DNA of 64,000 bases from Acidovorax benzenivorans (GCF_028680575.1 NZ_JAPCKI010000005.1:124001-188000); one strand, 5' to 3'; shown: positions 53,684 through 63,296, counted from the stretch's first letter. Made by a program: numbers and translations. Notes: generated from the letters alone by a model not told the origin.

Positions 53684-53891
53684 GATGTTTTTTCGTTGAT
53701 TGGAATGACGATGGGCCCTGCCTCTGCGGGCGAGGACCTGCGTGATTTTAGGTGCGATAACGCCAGGCGCGATAGGGCCTGCGTGCTGCAGGTGTTTGCA
53801 GCCGTCGCATGGGGGGCGGTGCCACCTGCTTGCGCAGGGCCCGCGAGGCCGTTGCAGGAGCGTGCTTGACGCCCCGTTGTTGTCTGCGTGG

Positions 53892-54533
53892 CTAGGCTGC
53901 CGCCTGCAGGCCCAGCACAGCGATCACGTGGCAGCCCGTGCCCGCGATGACGCAGCCATGCCACACGGCGTGGGCATAGCGCACCACGGTGTCCATCACA
54001 AAAAACACCACCCCGGCCGTGTACGCGGCCCCACCGATGACCAACCAGGCCGCACTCACTGCGGGCACATGGGCCATCAGGGGCAAGGCCGCCAGCAGCG
54101 CCACCCAGCCCATCGCCACATACAAGGCCGTGGACAGCCAGGGCGCGGCGCGGCGCGTGCGCATCTGGAGCCAGCAACCCGCCAAAGCCGCCAGCCACAC
54201 CAGCGCCAGGGCGGTGATGTGGTGCGTGTGGCCGGGCGCACTCAACGCAAACGGGGTGAAGCTGCCCGCAATGAACAGGTGGATCGCCGCATGGTCCAGC
54301 CGCAGCGCCCATTGCTTGGCCCGCCCCGGCGGCAGCGCGTGGTACAGAGTGGATGCGCCATACAGCAGTGCCATGGTGCCAGCGAACACCAGCACACCCC
54401 ATGTGGCTGCGGCATGCGTGGAGGCGGCTGACCCCAGCAATTGCGGCACGGCGAGGCAGGCGCCAATCAGCGCGGCGCCATGCAGCGCACTGTTGGCAAC
54501 CTCCTCGTGTGGGTCCTGCGGCCGGTCGGTCAT
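53892..54533 (-). CDS. Hemolysin III / YqfA-family membrane protein
   Basis: A 213-residue seven-helix integral membrane protein of the PAQR-related HlyIII family: EEVANSALHGAALIGACLAV at the first helix, GASTLYHALPP, LDHAAIHLFIAGSFTPFAL and a final RYAHAVWHGCVIAGTGCHVI. The conserved His and Asp residues (SALHG, LYHAL, LDHAAIH, HAVWH) would bind zinc. A lytic role is unproven for most members. The ATG at 54533 gives the expected length. Two tiny genes precede it. Confidence 0.86.
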   Translation of the reverse strand: MTDRPQDPHEEVANSALHGAALIGACLAVPQLLGSAASTHAAATWGVLVFAGTMALLYGASTLYHALPPGRAKQWALRLDHAAIHLFIAGSFTPFALSAPGHTHHITALALVWLAALAGCWLQMRTRRAAPWLSTALYVAMGWVALLAALPLMAHVPAVSAAWLVIGGAAYTAGVVFFVMDTVVRYAHAVWHGCVIAGTGCHVIAVLGLQAAA

Positions 54534-54540
54534 GGCGACC

Positions 54541-54699
54541 CTAGTGGTGGGCCGGTGTGTGCAGCCGCTCGCGCCACAGCTGCCAGCGTGCACGCTGCAG
54601 GGCCAGAAACTCCACCAGACCCCAGGCCAGTGCACAGGCCAGCATCGCCCAGCCCATGGCCCAGCGGTGGGCCTCAGTCTTGCGCGATGGCGGGTACAT
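54541..54699 (-). CDS. Putative 52-residue single-helix membrane protein
   Basis: A minus-strand frame from ATG 54699 (MYPPSRKTEAHRW) to TAG 54543, seven bases before the hemolysin III start. It contains one hydrophobic helix (MGWAMLACALAWGLVEFLAL) and a basic tail (QRARWQLWRERLH), the topology of a small inner membrane protein. It overlaps the preceding 43-residue frame. No family is recognised. Confidence 0.4.
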   Translation of the reverse strand: MYPPSRKTEAHRWAMGWAMLACALAWGLVEFLALQRARWQLWRERLHTPAHH

Positions 54700-54805
54700 C
54701 GTCGTGGTCCCAGCCGGTGGTGCGGGGCAGGTCCAGGCTCAGCCACCCGCGTTCATCGAACAGCTCATCGAGCAGTCGCTGCAGTCCGAACAGTTTCCAG
54801 AGCAT
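54674..54805 (-). CDS. Putative 43-residue small protein
   Basis: A minus-strand frame from ATG 54805, preceded by GAAGAGG, reading MLWKLFGLQRLLDELFDERG and ending DDVPAIAQD. The amphipathic start and acidic end could form a short helix. It overlaps the next small frame and would lead a three-gene unit with hemolysin III. No family is recognised. Confidence 0.4.
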   Translation of the reverse strand: MLWKLFGLQRLLDELFDERGWLSLDLPRTTGWDHDDVPAIAQD

Positions 54806-54945
54806 GTTGCGCCTCTTCCAAAGGGTGGTGACTGCAGGCAAGGTAGCGCCCTTGTGTGACGGTTTCGCGTCGGTTCGCACAAACCCCACAGGCGGGCTGC
54901 GCCGCTGTTCGCGCAGGGCGGCGAGCGCTATCCTCGTCGCTTGGC

Positions 54946-55995
54946 ATGCGCTCTGGCGTGCTCCACCTACCGACCTCCCTCCCATTGAACATGCTGCCCG
55001 AGCTTGCGGCGCTGGAAAAGATCCTGGAGCTGGGGGCGCCCCATCTGCAGGTGCAGGTCGTCCAGCAGGTGTCTGTGGCATCGGGCCAGCACTTTCCCAT
55101 CTATGCCATCGGTCTGGGCAACCCCGCGCTGGACGTGCCCGCCGTCGGGTTCTTTGGCGGCGTGCATGGGCTGGAGCGCATTGGTGCCGAGGTGGTCATT
55201 GCCTACCTGCAAAACGTGGTCATGCGACTGCAGTGGGATACCACCTTGCACCAGCAGCTAGAGCGGGTGCGCCTGGTCTTCATGCCCATCGTCAACCCCG
55301 GGGGCATGTGGTCTGCTACGCGCGCCAACCCGCGTGGGGTGGACCTGATGCGCAACGCACCCGTCGATGCGGTGGACCCAGTGCCCTGGGGCATTGGTGG
55401 GCAGCGCGTGAGCGCGGGGCTGCCTTGGTACCGGGGGCGGCTGGGCGAGCCCATGGAGGCCGAGAGCCAGGCGCTGTGCGACGTGGTGGCCCAGCAGCTG
55501 CTGGCCCGGCCATTCAGCATTGCGCTGGACTGCCACTCGGGCTTCGGGGTGAAGGACCGGCTGTGGTTCCCGTTTGCCCACACCCGCCGGCCCATCCCTC
55601 ACTTGGCCGAGCTGCATGCTCTGCAAGACATCTTTCTGCAGGCGCACAGCAACCACCAGTACATCATCGAGCCGCAGAGCGCGCAGTACCTGGCCCATGG
55701 CGACCTGTGGGACCACCTGTACCTGCAGGCCTGCCGCGATGTGCCTGCACATACCTTTTTGCCGCTGACTCTGGAGATGGGCTCGTGGCTGTGGATCAAG
55801 AAGAACCCGCGCCAGCTGTTCTCGCGCAACGGCATCTTCAACCCGCTCATCAACCACCGCCAGCAGCGGGTGCTGCGGCGGCACCTGTCTCTGCTCGACT
55901 TTCTGTCGCGCGCTGCCTGCAGCCACGCGCGTTGGGTGCCCGCGCCTGAGCAGCGTGCCCAGCGCCGGGCCGATGCACTGGCGGCGTGGTACTGA
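54946..55995 (+). CDS. M14-family zinc carboxypeptidase-like protein
   Basis: About 349 residues. VGFFGGVHGLERIGAEVVIA supplies the His-x-x-Glu zinc pair (around residue 72). VFMPIVNPGGMWSATRANPR and LMRNAPVD match the substrate Arg/Asn region, IALDCHSGFGVKDRLWFPFA supplies the third zinc ligand, and FLPLTLEMGSWLW carries the likely catalytic Glu. M14 members cleave C-terminal residues from peptides or act as deacylases. The start is uncertain between 54946 and 54991. The next hydrolase gene begins one base after the stop, so they are probably co-transcribed. Confidence 0.82.
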   Translation: MRSGVLHLPTSLPLNMLPELAALEKILELGAPHLQVQVVQQVSVASGQHFPIYAIGLGNPALDVPAVGFFGGVHGLERIGAEVVIAYLQNVVMRLQWDTTLHQQLERVRLVFMPIVNPGGMWSATRANPRGVDLMRNAPVDAVDPVPWGIGGQRVSAGLPWYRGRLGEPMEAESQALCDVVAQQLLARPFSIALDCHSGFGVKDRLWFPFAHTRRPIPHLAELHALQDIFLQAHSNHQYIIEPQSAQYLAHGDLWDHLYLQACRDVPAHTFLPLTLEMGSWLWIKKNPRQLFSRNGIFNPLINHRQQRVLRRHLSLLDFLSRAACSHARWVPAPEQRAQRRADALAAWY

Positions 55996-55996
55996 G

Positions 55997-56779
55997 ATGT
56001 CAGCGCGCTCACCACGCCAATGGATCTTGCTGCGCGGGCTGACGCGCGAGGCCGCGCACTGGGGAGCGTTTGCCGAGGGCTTTGCGCAGGCGATGCCTGG
56101 CGACCGGGTGCTGGCGCTGGACCTGCCGGGCAATGGCGAGTTTCACCAGTTGACATCACCCTTGTTGGTGCAGGACATGGTGCAGGCCTGCCGCGTGGAG
56201 CTGGCGCGGCGTGCCGTGGCGCCCCCCTACCACCTGCTGGCCATGTCGCTCGGCGCGATGGTGGCTACCGAATGGGCGCGTGTGGCGCCCCACGAGGTGG
56301 CGGGCTGCGTGCTCATCAATACCAGCCTGCGGCCGTTCAGCCCGTTCTGGCACCGCCTGCGTGTGCTCAACGTCGTGCCGTTGCTGCGGCTGGCGTGGTT
56401 GTGGCGATCTGCCGAGGCGGCAGAGCAGTTGGTGTGGCAGATCACCAGCCGCAGCCCATCTACCCCCAGCACCGTGGTGGCGCAGTGGGCTGCTGTGCGC
56501 AGGCAACGGCCGGTGTCGGCCCGCAACGCGCTGCGCCAGCTGGTGGCCGCTGCGCGTTACCGTGCGCCTGCCATGGTGCCTGTGGACAGTGTGTTGCTGC
56601 TGGGTAGCCAGCAAGACCAGCTGGTGTCCAGCCAATGCTCGCAGGCCATTGCGCGGGCCTGGGGCCTGCCGCTTCAGTTGCACCCGTGGGCAGGGCATGA
56701 CCTGCCGCTGGACGACCCGCAGTGGGTCATCGACGCCGTGTTGCAGTGGCTGTCGTGTTGTGGGGAGACGGCTGGATAA
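55997..56779 (+). CDS. Alpha/beta hydrolase
   Basis: A 260-residue hydrolase. WILLRGLTREAAHWGAFAEG is the oxyanion region, LALDLPGNGEFHQL the second strand loop, LLAMSLGAMVATEWARVAP the nucleophile elbow (Ser in MSLGA), and WAGHDLPLDDPQWVI the catalytic His. It resembles small esterases of the BioH-like kind. The start directly follows the carboxypeptidase stop, suggesting a common transcript. The substrate is unknown. Confidence 0.83.
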   Translation: MSARSPRQWILLRGLTREAAHWGAFAEGFAQAMPGDRVLALDLPGNGEFHQLTSPLLVQDMVQACRVELARRAVAPPYHLLAMSLGAMVATEWARVAPHEVAGCVLINTSLRPFSPFWHRLRVLNVVPLLRLAWLWRSAEAAEQLVWQITSRSPSTPSTVVAQWAAVRRQRPVSARNALRQLVAAARYRAPAMVPVDSVLLLGSQQDQLVSSQCSQAIARAWGLPLQLHPWAGHDLPLDDPQWVIDAVLQWLSCCGETAG

Positions 56780-56888
56780 ATGGGGCTACTGCGTCAGGCC
56801 GACCAGCCCGCACTGCGTTACCTGCTCGCGGTACCACTCTGCATACCCAGCGCTGCTGGGGGCAGACCGTCGGCGGCGTGTAGGGCGG

Positions 56889-58214
56889 CTATTGCTTGAA
56901 CACCACGGCGTCCAGCGCCATGGTGTGGATCGCCTCGGCAGCCGCATCGGCCTGGGCGCGGGTGGCGTAGGGGCCCACCCGCACGCGGATACGGCGGCCC
57001 TTGGCGTTGTTCAGCTCCTGGCGAAACGCGGGCAGGCCTTCGTTGAGTAGGCGCGCCTGGGTCTTGCGCGCGTTGGCCTCTTCGGCAAACAGGCCCACGT
57101 TGATGTAGTAGCCAGGGGCCGTGCCAACGGTGGGCACTGCCGTGTCAGCAGCAGACGCCGCTTTGGCTGAAGTCTTGGGCTTGGTGGGGGTTGTTGCGCG
57201 GCTGGCGGCATCGCGGCGTGCGGGGGCGGCGGTGCTGGCGGCGGGCGTCGGTGTGCGAGTCGATGCCGCTGGAGCGGTAGGCTTTTGGGGAGGCGCTTTG
57301 GCGACCGGGGTGGATGCTGTGGTCGATGCGGATGGTGTCGGGGCTGAGGGCTCGGCCGATTTTTGGACCACAGCGGCAGCAGGGGGGGGCGTGACAGCCA
57401 AAGGTGCTGATGCCACAGGCACAGGGGCGGCTGCAGCGGCAGGAGCCGTGGGAGGCTGTGTGGGGGTGGGTGCTGGCGGTGGTTCTGCAGCCACCTTGGC
57501 CACAGGCGCAGGCGCTGGTGTGGCCGCCCCTTCGGCCTCAGGCGTTGGCAAGGTCCCCACGGGCTTGGTGGCAGACGCCGCCTGGGCGGCTGCCGTGGCT
57601 TGTGCCACCGTGACGGCGGGTTCCAGCGCCAGGGGCTTCACATCCGACGGGGACAGCGCCAGGTAGGCGATCAGTGCGGCCAGGCCCAGCACCACATTCG
57701 CCAGCACCAGCACCTGCAGCCGCTTGCGCGAGCTGGCCTGCTTTTCGAGCAGCGCACAGGCCTCGGGCACGGTGCGCGACGCTGCCAGTGCGCGCGCAAT
57801 GCGTTTGCGGATGTCGGCGTACAGGATGGCGTTGCCATACAGCCCCGGCACGGCAAAGGCCAGCACCGCAAAGGCGCCCAGCACCCCCAGTTCGATGCCC
57901 ACGGGCCAGTGCAAAAACGAGCGGCCCACGCCGAACACGATCAGGGCCAGCCCCTCGGCCGCCGCCACATAGACCAGCGCGGCGCCCCACAGCTGGCGAA
58001 ACAGCATCCAGTTCAGGGTACACAGGCAGGCGGCCCAGTTCCAGGTGGTGGTCGTGCGGCCGGTGTCGTCAAAACGCTCGAACACCTTCAGGTAGTAGTC
58101 CGTATTCACGGGCCCCAGGGCCAGGCGCGACATGGCCGCCATGGCGTTGTCGGACGGCGAGTCGAGCGACATGGCCGGGATGATGGAGGCGACAGGATCC
58201 GTGTGGTCGAGCAT
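56889..58214 (-). CDS. SPOR-domain membrane protein with DUF2628-like N-terminus
   Basis: A 441-residue protein. The N-terminal part has FDDTGRTTTTWNWAACLCTL and helices around residues 65-125 (DUF2628-like) plus a further helix near residue 170 (VLVLANVVLGLAALIAYLAL). A 190-residue Ala/Pro/Thr/Lys-rich linker follows. The C-terminal SPOR domain starts YYINVGLFAEEANARKTQAR and ends with VRVGPYATRAQADAAAEAIH. SPOR domains bind glycan strands lacking stem peptides at the division site, so a septal or cell-wall role is likely. Confidence 0.84.
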   Translation of the reverse strand: MLDHTDPVASIIPAMSLDSPSDNAMAAMSRLALGPVNTDYYLKVFERFDDTGRTTTTWNWAACLCTLNWMLFRQLWGAALVYVAAAEGLALIVFGVGRSFLHWPVGIELGVLGAFAVLAFAVPGLYGNAILYADIRKRIARALAASRTVPEACALLEKQASSRKRLQVLVLANVVLGLAALIAYLALSPSDVKPLALEPAVTVAQATAAAQAASATKPVGTLPTPEAEGAATPAPAPVAKVAAEPPPAPTPTQPPTAPAAAAAPVPVASAPLAVTPPPAAAVVQKSAEPSAPTPSASTTASTPVAKAPPQKPTAPAASTRTPTPAASTAAPARRDAASRATTPTKPKTSAKAASAADTAVPTVGTAPGYYINVGLFAEEANARKTQARLLNEGLPAFRQELNNAKGRRIRVRVGPYATRAQADAAAEAIHTMALDAVVFKQ

Positions 58215-58349
58215 GCTCGGATTCTGTCATGCACCGGCCGGTGTGCCACCTGCTGTGTCGCAAGGCGCTGCGCGGCGGCAACGGGTGTGCGCAGCGTGGC
58301 GGTGCGCTGCGGGGCGTCCGTGCAGGCCGCCGCGTGCCTGTGGGACGGT

Positions 58350-58413
58350 TTTTAAGTCAAATCGGCCGCAAGCGCCAGTCAAATATGCGCTGGCAGCTAT
58401 CAATTAAATAGCG
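58350..58413. repeat. Comamonadaceae-type intergenic repeat
   Basis: The stretch TCAAATCGGCC-GCAAGCGCCAG-TCAAATATGCGCTGGCAGC-TATCAATTAAATAGC resembles the short dispersed repeat (AGCGC...GCGCT core followed by AGCTATCAA) seen many times in Acidovorax-related genomes. The core can form a small hairpin. Only one copy is seen in this window. Confidence 0.5.
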
Positions 58414-58417
58414 TTCA

Positions 58418-59368
58418 TCATTTTCCCCGCACCAAGGCCATGATCTGGCCCGCGTCCAGCGTGGCCGCCTTTTGCTGGATTTGCGGCAGGTACTGCGTTT
58501 GCAACTGCTTGGCGGGCGTGAGCAGGCCCTGAAAGGTCTCGCGCAGCATGGCCGTGCTCATGACCCGGCCACCGGCGTAGTAGCGCTTGGCCACCTGCCC
58601 CAGCGCGTAGGTGGTGGCAAACGAAAACGCCATGCCCGTGGCAGCGCCGCCCAGCCCGCCGATGGTGCGGCCCGCCACCTTGCCCAGCAGGCCGCCCAGC
58701 AGCTTGCGGCCAAACTGCTCTAGGTACTGCGACGTCATGCCCACGCCTGCAGCGGCGATGAACTCCTTGATGTGGCCCTGGTCCAGCTCCACCCCGTGGG
58801 CCTTGCCAATGCCGTACACCATCTTCACCTGCAGCGGGATGATGGCCATCGACGCCCACGACTGCGGCAGCAGCTCCAGCGCGCCGTTGAGCAGCGCATA
58901 GTTCAGGATGGATTTGTCCAGCTCTGCATCCGATGCGCTGGCAGCGGCAGCTGCGGCCACGGGCGCTGCCATCGGCACGGCCTTATCGGCCACATCTACC
59001 AGCGCGTCGGCTTGCTGGTCAAACGCTGCCGTCTGCGGGTCGTCCAGCTGCAGGGCCGCTTTGAGGCGGGCCAGGAACTCGCGCTCTGCCGCCGTCTGAC
59101 GGCCGTCCACATCACACACGCACACAGCCATCTCATAGGCCAGCTGGCGGTGCATGGGCTCGCTCAGGCCTTGCACGGCGGCCTGCACGCTGGTGCGCTG
59201 CAGCAGCACATCCTGGTAGATGCGCGGCAGGTCGGCCATGCCCCCATCACCCGAGAGCGACTGGGCAATGCGGCGGATCTCTTCGCGTTAGGCATCGTCC
59301 TTGTTGCCGTCGGCAAACGCGGCCAGAAGGGCGATGGTGAGGATGGATTTTTGCTGGTCTTGGGTCAT
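58418..59368 (-). pseudogene. TerB/DUF697-like gene interrupted by an early stop
   Basis: The complete frame starts at ATG 59368 (MTQDQQKSILTIALLAAFAD), reaches TAA at 59290-59288 (codon 27) and continues in the same frame REEIRRIAQSLSGDGGMADL to 58418. The N-terminal part is a TerB-like helical tellurite-resistance fold. The C-terminal half has glycine-rich membrane segments (LLGGLLGKVAGRTIGGLGGA) and GVELDQGHIKEFIAAAGVGM as in DUF697-like proteins. A single G-to-T change (GAA to TAA) would explain the stop. Restart at the internal ATG at 59239 would yield 273 residues, so a shortened product remains possible. Confidence 0.7.
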
Positions 59369-59619
59369 GGTGGTCGTGCAGGCAAAAAAGGGGAGGGGTT
59401 GCGCACCGCGTGCGGCGGGTTCTGCGGTGGCTTCAGGTGCAGTCTAGGCAATGCGGTTTCAACGCCACAGCGTGTGGGGGATTGAACGGATGGGCTGCGG
59501 CGTGTCGCTCACCGGATCCGGGTTTTCCCTTGGGTAGTTGGGCGACTGTGCGGGCGCGCGCTGCTTGCCTACAGTGCTGGGCATTGCACCGTTGTGGCGC
59601 AAGTCAATGGAGGATGGAT

Positions 59620-60786
59620 ATGGGTGTAGCTATCGTGGGTTGGGCGCATTTGCCGTTTGGTCGGCTGGAAGGCCTGGGGCTCGAAGACCTCATCACGCGC
59701 GCGGGTCGCGAGGCCATGCAGCACGCGGGCATCGACGGCACGGTGGTGGATGGCGTGTGGCTGGGCAACCTCAACGGAGGCTTTACGCCCGACGTGTTTG
59801 CCTCGTCGCTGGCCCTGCAGTGCGACGACGCCCTGCGGTGGAAGCCCGCCACAAGGTTGGAGAACGCCTGCGCGTCGGGCTCGGCCGCCCTCTATGCGGC
59901 GTGTGACGCGATCGAAGCCGGGCGCGCCAAGGTAGCCCTCGTCATCGGCGCAGAAAAGATGACCGCCGTCACGGGTACCGAGACCACGCGCATCCTGGGT
60001 GACTGTGGTTACTCGGGCGAGGCGGGCCACCCGCCGGGCGGCTTTCCGGGCATTTTTGCCGCCATCGCGCAGGACTACTTTGCGGCGCATGGTGACCACT
60101 CCGCCACCCTGGCGCGCATCGCGGCCAAAAACCACGCCAACGGTGCGCTCAACCCCTGGGCGCACATGCGCAAGGACCTGGGCTTCGAGTTCTGCAACAC
60201 CGTGTCCGAGCGCAACCCGATGATTGCCGCGCCCCTGCGCAAGACCGACTGCTCGCTGGTGTCAGACGGTGCGGCCGCGCTCATCCTGGCGGCCGACGAT
60301 GCTGCCGGTGACTTTCCACGCGCCGTGCGGTTCAAGGCCCGCGCACAGGTCAACGACTATCTACCCATGGCGCGCCGCCGCGTGGTGGACTTCGAGGGGC
60401 CACGGCGTGCCTGGCAACAGGCGCTGCAGCAGGCGGGCTGCGCGGTGCACGACCTCTCGCTGGCCGAGGTGCACGACTGCTTCACCATTGCCGAGCTGCT
60501 CACGTACGAAGCCATGGGCCTGGCGCCCGTGGGGCAGGGCCACCGCCTGCTGGAAGACGGCACCGTGCTGCGCAGCGGCCGCCTGCCCGTCAACGCGTCG
60601 GGCGGGCTCAAGGCCAAGGGCCATCCGATTGGCGCCACTGGCGTGTCAATGCATGTGGTGTCGGCCATGCAGCTCATGGGCGAGGCGGGCGATCTGCAGG
60701 TGCCGGGCGCCACGCTGGCGGGCGTGTTCAACATGGGCGGCTCGGCCGTGGCCAACTACGTGAGCATTCTGGAGCGCGCCCGATGA
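59620..60786 (+). CDS. Thiolase-family protein (acetyl-CoA acetyltransferase / SCP-x-like)
   Basis: A 388-residue thiolase-fold protein of the non-classical SCP-x/lipid-transfer group. The catalytic Cys lies in RLENACASGSAALYAACDAI, SERNPMIAAPLRKTDCSLVS is the middle loop, and EVHDCFTIAELLTYEAMGL and NASGGLKAKGHPIGATGVSM carry the active-site His and the GHPxGATG motif. The ATG at 59620 has GGAGG six bases upstream; another ATG lies two codons earlier. It overlaps the next gene by 4 bp and probably cleaves or forms a 3-ketoacyl-CoA made by the pathway. Confidence 0.88.
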   Translation: MGVAIVGWAHLPFGRLEGLGLEDLITRAGREAMQHAGIDGTVVDGVWLGNLNGGFTPDVFASSLALQCDDALRWKPATRLENACASGSAALYAACDAIEAGRAKVALVIGAEKMTAVTGTETTRILGDCGYSGEAGHPPGGFPGIFAAIAQDYFAAHGDHSATLARIAAKNHANGALNPWAHMRKDLGFEFCNTVSERNPMIAAPLRKTDCSLVSDGAAALILAADDAAGDFPRAVRFKARAQVNDYLPMARRRVVDFEGPRRAWQQALQQAGCAVHDLSLAEVHDCFTIAELLTYEAMGLAPVGQGHRLLEDGTVLRSGRLPVNASGGLKAKGHPIGATGVSMHVVSAMQLMGEAGDLQVPGATLAGVFNMGGSAVANYVSILERAR

Positions 60787-62297
60787 ACATCGCCCATCTG
60801 CTGCGCCGCAGCGCCTTGCTGCACGCCCACCGGCCCGCGCTGCTGCATGGCGACCAGGTGCTGTGGACCTACGGCACGCTGGCCGCGCGCACCGCCGCGC
60901 TGGCCGCCCATCTGCGCACGCGCTGTGGCGTGGCCCCCGGCGACCGCGTGGCCATCTATGCCGCCAATGCGCCCGAATACCTGGAGGCCCTGCACGCCAT
61001 CCTGTGGGCGGGGGCTGTGTCGGTGCCGGTCAACTACAAGCTGCATGCCAAAGAACTCGCCTACGTGCTGTCTGACTCCGGCGCGCGTGTGGTGCTGACC
61101 TCTGAAACGCTGGCACCCGCCGTGCGCGAGGCCGGGGCGCCGCATGACGCGGTGCTGGTCTTTGGCTCCGAGGCATACCGCGCCGCAGTCGCCCACACGC
61201 CCATGGACGTGTGCGACCGCGTGCCGCATGACGTGGCCTCGCTGTTCTACACCTCGGGCACCACTGGCCGCCCCAAGGGTGTGATGCAGACCCACCGCAA
61301 CTTGCTGGCCATGACGGCCTGCTACTTCACCGATGTGGACGACGTGCAGCCCGGTGACGCCATGGTCTACGCTGCGCCCATGTCGCACGGCGCGGGGCTC
61401 TACAACTACGCCCAGGTGCTGCGCGGCGAACGGCATGTGGTGCCGCTGTCGGGCGGCTTTGAGCCTGCCGAACTGGTGCAGCTCGCGGCCAGCGTGGGCC
61501 AGCTCACGCTGTTTGCAGCACCCACCATGGTGCACCGCCTGGTGGACCATGTGCGTGCCACGGGTGCTGACGTATCGGGCTTCAAGACCATCGTCTACGG
61601 CGGCGGCCCCATGTACGCCGACGACCTGCGCAACGCTCTGGCCGTGATGGGCAACCGCTTTGTGCAAATCTACGGCCAGGGCGAAAGCCCCATGACCATC
61701 ACAGCCCTGCAGCGCGCCCAGCTGGCCGACCACAACCACCCGCGCTGGGCAGAGCGCATGGTGTCGGTGGGCGTGGCGCAGTCGCTGGTGGAGGTGCGCG
61801 TTGTCGATGCCACGGGTCAGCCCCTGCCCACCGGCGAGACCGGCGAGGTGGTGGTGCGCGGCGACACCGTGATGCCCGGCTACTGGAACAACCCCACCGC
61901 CACGGCGCAGACCCTGCGCGACGGCTGGCTCTACACCGGCGATATGGGCGCGCTGGATGCCGATGGCTTTCTCACGCTCAAGGACCGGTCCAAGGACGTG
62001 ATCATCTCCGGCGGCAGCAACATTTACCCGCGTGAGGTCGAAGAGGTGCTGCTGATGCACCCCCTGGTGCGCGAGGTGGCCGTGGTGGGCCAGCGCGATG
62101 CCGAATGGGGCGAGGTGGTGGTGGCCTTCCTTGTGTCAGGGGAGGGCGGTGCGGTAGACGATGCGGTGCTGGATGCACTGTGCCTGGAGCACATAGCGCG
62201 GTTTAAAAGGCCCAAGGAATACCGGTGGGTGGAGGGGTTGCCAAAGAACAGTTATGGAAAGGTTCTCAAGACGGCATTGAGGGGCGATGCGGGATAG
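60783..62297 (+). CDS. AMP-forming acyl-CoA synthetase
   Basis: A 504-residue adenylate-forming ligase. The P-loop is SLFYTSGTTGRPKGVMQTHR. PMSHGAGLYNYAQVL, IYGQGESPMTITALQ and WLYTGDMGALDADGFLTLKD with DRSKDVIISGGSNIYPREVE follow, and the catalytic lysine is in LPKNSYGKVLKTAL. It is coupled by ATGA to the thiolase gene. The acid it activates is not evident, although the neighbours point to beta-oxidation-type breakdown. It converges on the dehydrogenase gene 71 bp away. Confidence 0.88.
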   Translation: MNIAHLLRRSALLHAHRPALLHGDQVLWTYGTLAARTAALAAHLRTRCGVAPGDRVAIYAANAPEYLEALHAILWAGAVSVPVNYKLHAKELAYVLSDSGARVVLTSETLAPAVREAGAPHDAVLVFGSEAYRAAVAHTPMDVCDRVPHDVASLFYTSGTTGRPKGVMQTHRNLLAMTACYFTDVDDVQPGDAMVYAAPMSHGAGLYNYAQVLRGERHVVPLSGGFEPAELVQLAASVGQLTLFAAPTMVHRLVDHVRATGADVSGFKTIVYGGGPMYADDLRNALAVMGNRFVQIYGQGESPMTITALQRAQLADHNHPRWAERMVSVGVAQSLVEVRVVDATGQPLPTGETGEVVVRGDTVMPGYWNNPTATAQTLRDGWLYTGDMGALDADGFLTLKDRSKDVIISGGSNIYPREVEEVLLMHPLVREVAVVGQRDAEWGEVVVAFLVSGEGGAVDDAVLDALCLEHIARFKRPKEYRWVEGLPKNSYGKVLKTALRGDAG

Positions 62298-62368
62298 ATT
62301 TCGACATGCTGGCGAAATGGCCCGGATCCTGTCATCGGGCGATTTGAACAGTGCTGACCGCAATGCGG

Positions 62369-63286
62369 TTACGGGAGCATCATTTGGCGCCGAGCCTGAA
62401 GGTATTGCGCTTCGCGCTTTGCGTCCCATGTGTGAAGTCCGCGCCCGGTCGAACGGCCCATCTCGCCGCGCGCGACGTGTTCGCGTAGCACGTCTAGCAC
62501 GCCTTCGCCTTTGGCCAGCTCGGGCATCAGATGTTCGGAGATCTGCAGGAATGTCTGCAAGCCACCGCCGTCGGCACCGGTGAGTGGACCGAACCATCGA
62601 TAGCGTCGGCCTAGTGAGTGCACCATTACACGGTCGATCGTTTCTGCGTCAGCGACGCCTTCGCGCAGCAGATGCAGCGCTTCGCGCAGTATTGCGAACT
62701 GAATGCGGTTTCCTATGAAGCCAGGCAGGGCCTTGGCCAGTTGCACTGGCTCGCAGCCTGCGTTGCGTAGGAGCTCAACAGTGTCGTTCAACACTTCGGC
62801 ATCGGTATGGGCACTGGGAACCACCTCAACTAGAGGGATGAGGTGCGGTGGGTTCCAGAAATGCGCTACCAGAAAGCGCTGCGGCCACTGCATGTACTCA
62901 CTCAGCAGATCCGGCATGAAGCCGCTGGTGCTGCTGGCGATCCGCGTGGAGGAGGACACGCAGCGCTCCAGCGTCTCATACAGAGCTCGTTTTGCCGGAA
63001 GCGATTCGATGATGGCTTCGATCACCAGCCTTGCCCCGGCCATCGCTTCTACAGTGGGTGTGAAGCGGATTCGCGCCTGCGCAGCACTAGCTTGTGCCGG
63101 TGTAACGGCTTGGGCATCGACCAGTTCTGCTAGCACCGCCGCACAGTTGCCGCTCACGCGCTCCTGGGCGCCAGGTGCGTTGTCATGAATCCGCACGTCC
63201 ATGCCAGCCAAGGCGAACTTTGTGGTGATGCCGCAGCCCATCAAGCCACCGCCCATCACACCTATTGTCGAGTCTGACGCGTTCAT
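62369..63286 (-). CDS. 3-hydroxyacyl-CoA dehydrogenase-family protein
   Basis: A 305-residue NAD-dependent dehydrogenase. The Rossmann start is IGVMGGGLMGCGITTKFALA. IASSTSGFMPDLLSEYM, VAHFWNPPHLIPLVEVVPSA (catalytic His) and GFIGNRIQFAILREALHLL follow, and the C-terminal domain has GRRYRWFGPLTGADGGGLQT. AGGAG lies seven bases before the ATG at 63286. It resembles the enzyme at 50262-51227. The hydrolase gene ends 10 bp upstream, so the two form a unit facing the thiolase/ligase operon. Confidence 0.88.
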   Translation of the reverse strand: MNASDSTIGVMGGGLMGCGITTKFALAGMDVRIHDNAPGAQERVSGNCAAVLAELVDAQAVTPAQASAAQARIRFTPTVEAMAGARLVIEAIIESLPAKRALYETLERCVSSSTRIASSTSGFMPDLLSEYMQWPQRFLVAHFWNPPHLIPLVEVVPSAHTDAEVLNDTVELLRNAGCEPVQLAKALPGFIGNRIQFAILREALHLLREGVADAETIDRVMVHSLGRRYRWFGPLTGADGGGLQTFLQISEHLMPELAKGEGVLDVLREHVARGEMGRSTGRGLHTWDAKREAQYLQARRQMMLP

Positions 63287-63296
63287 CGAATTGCTC

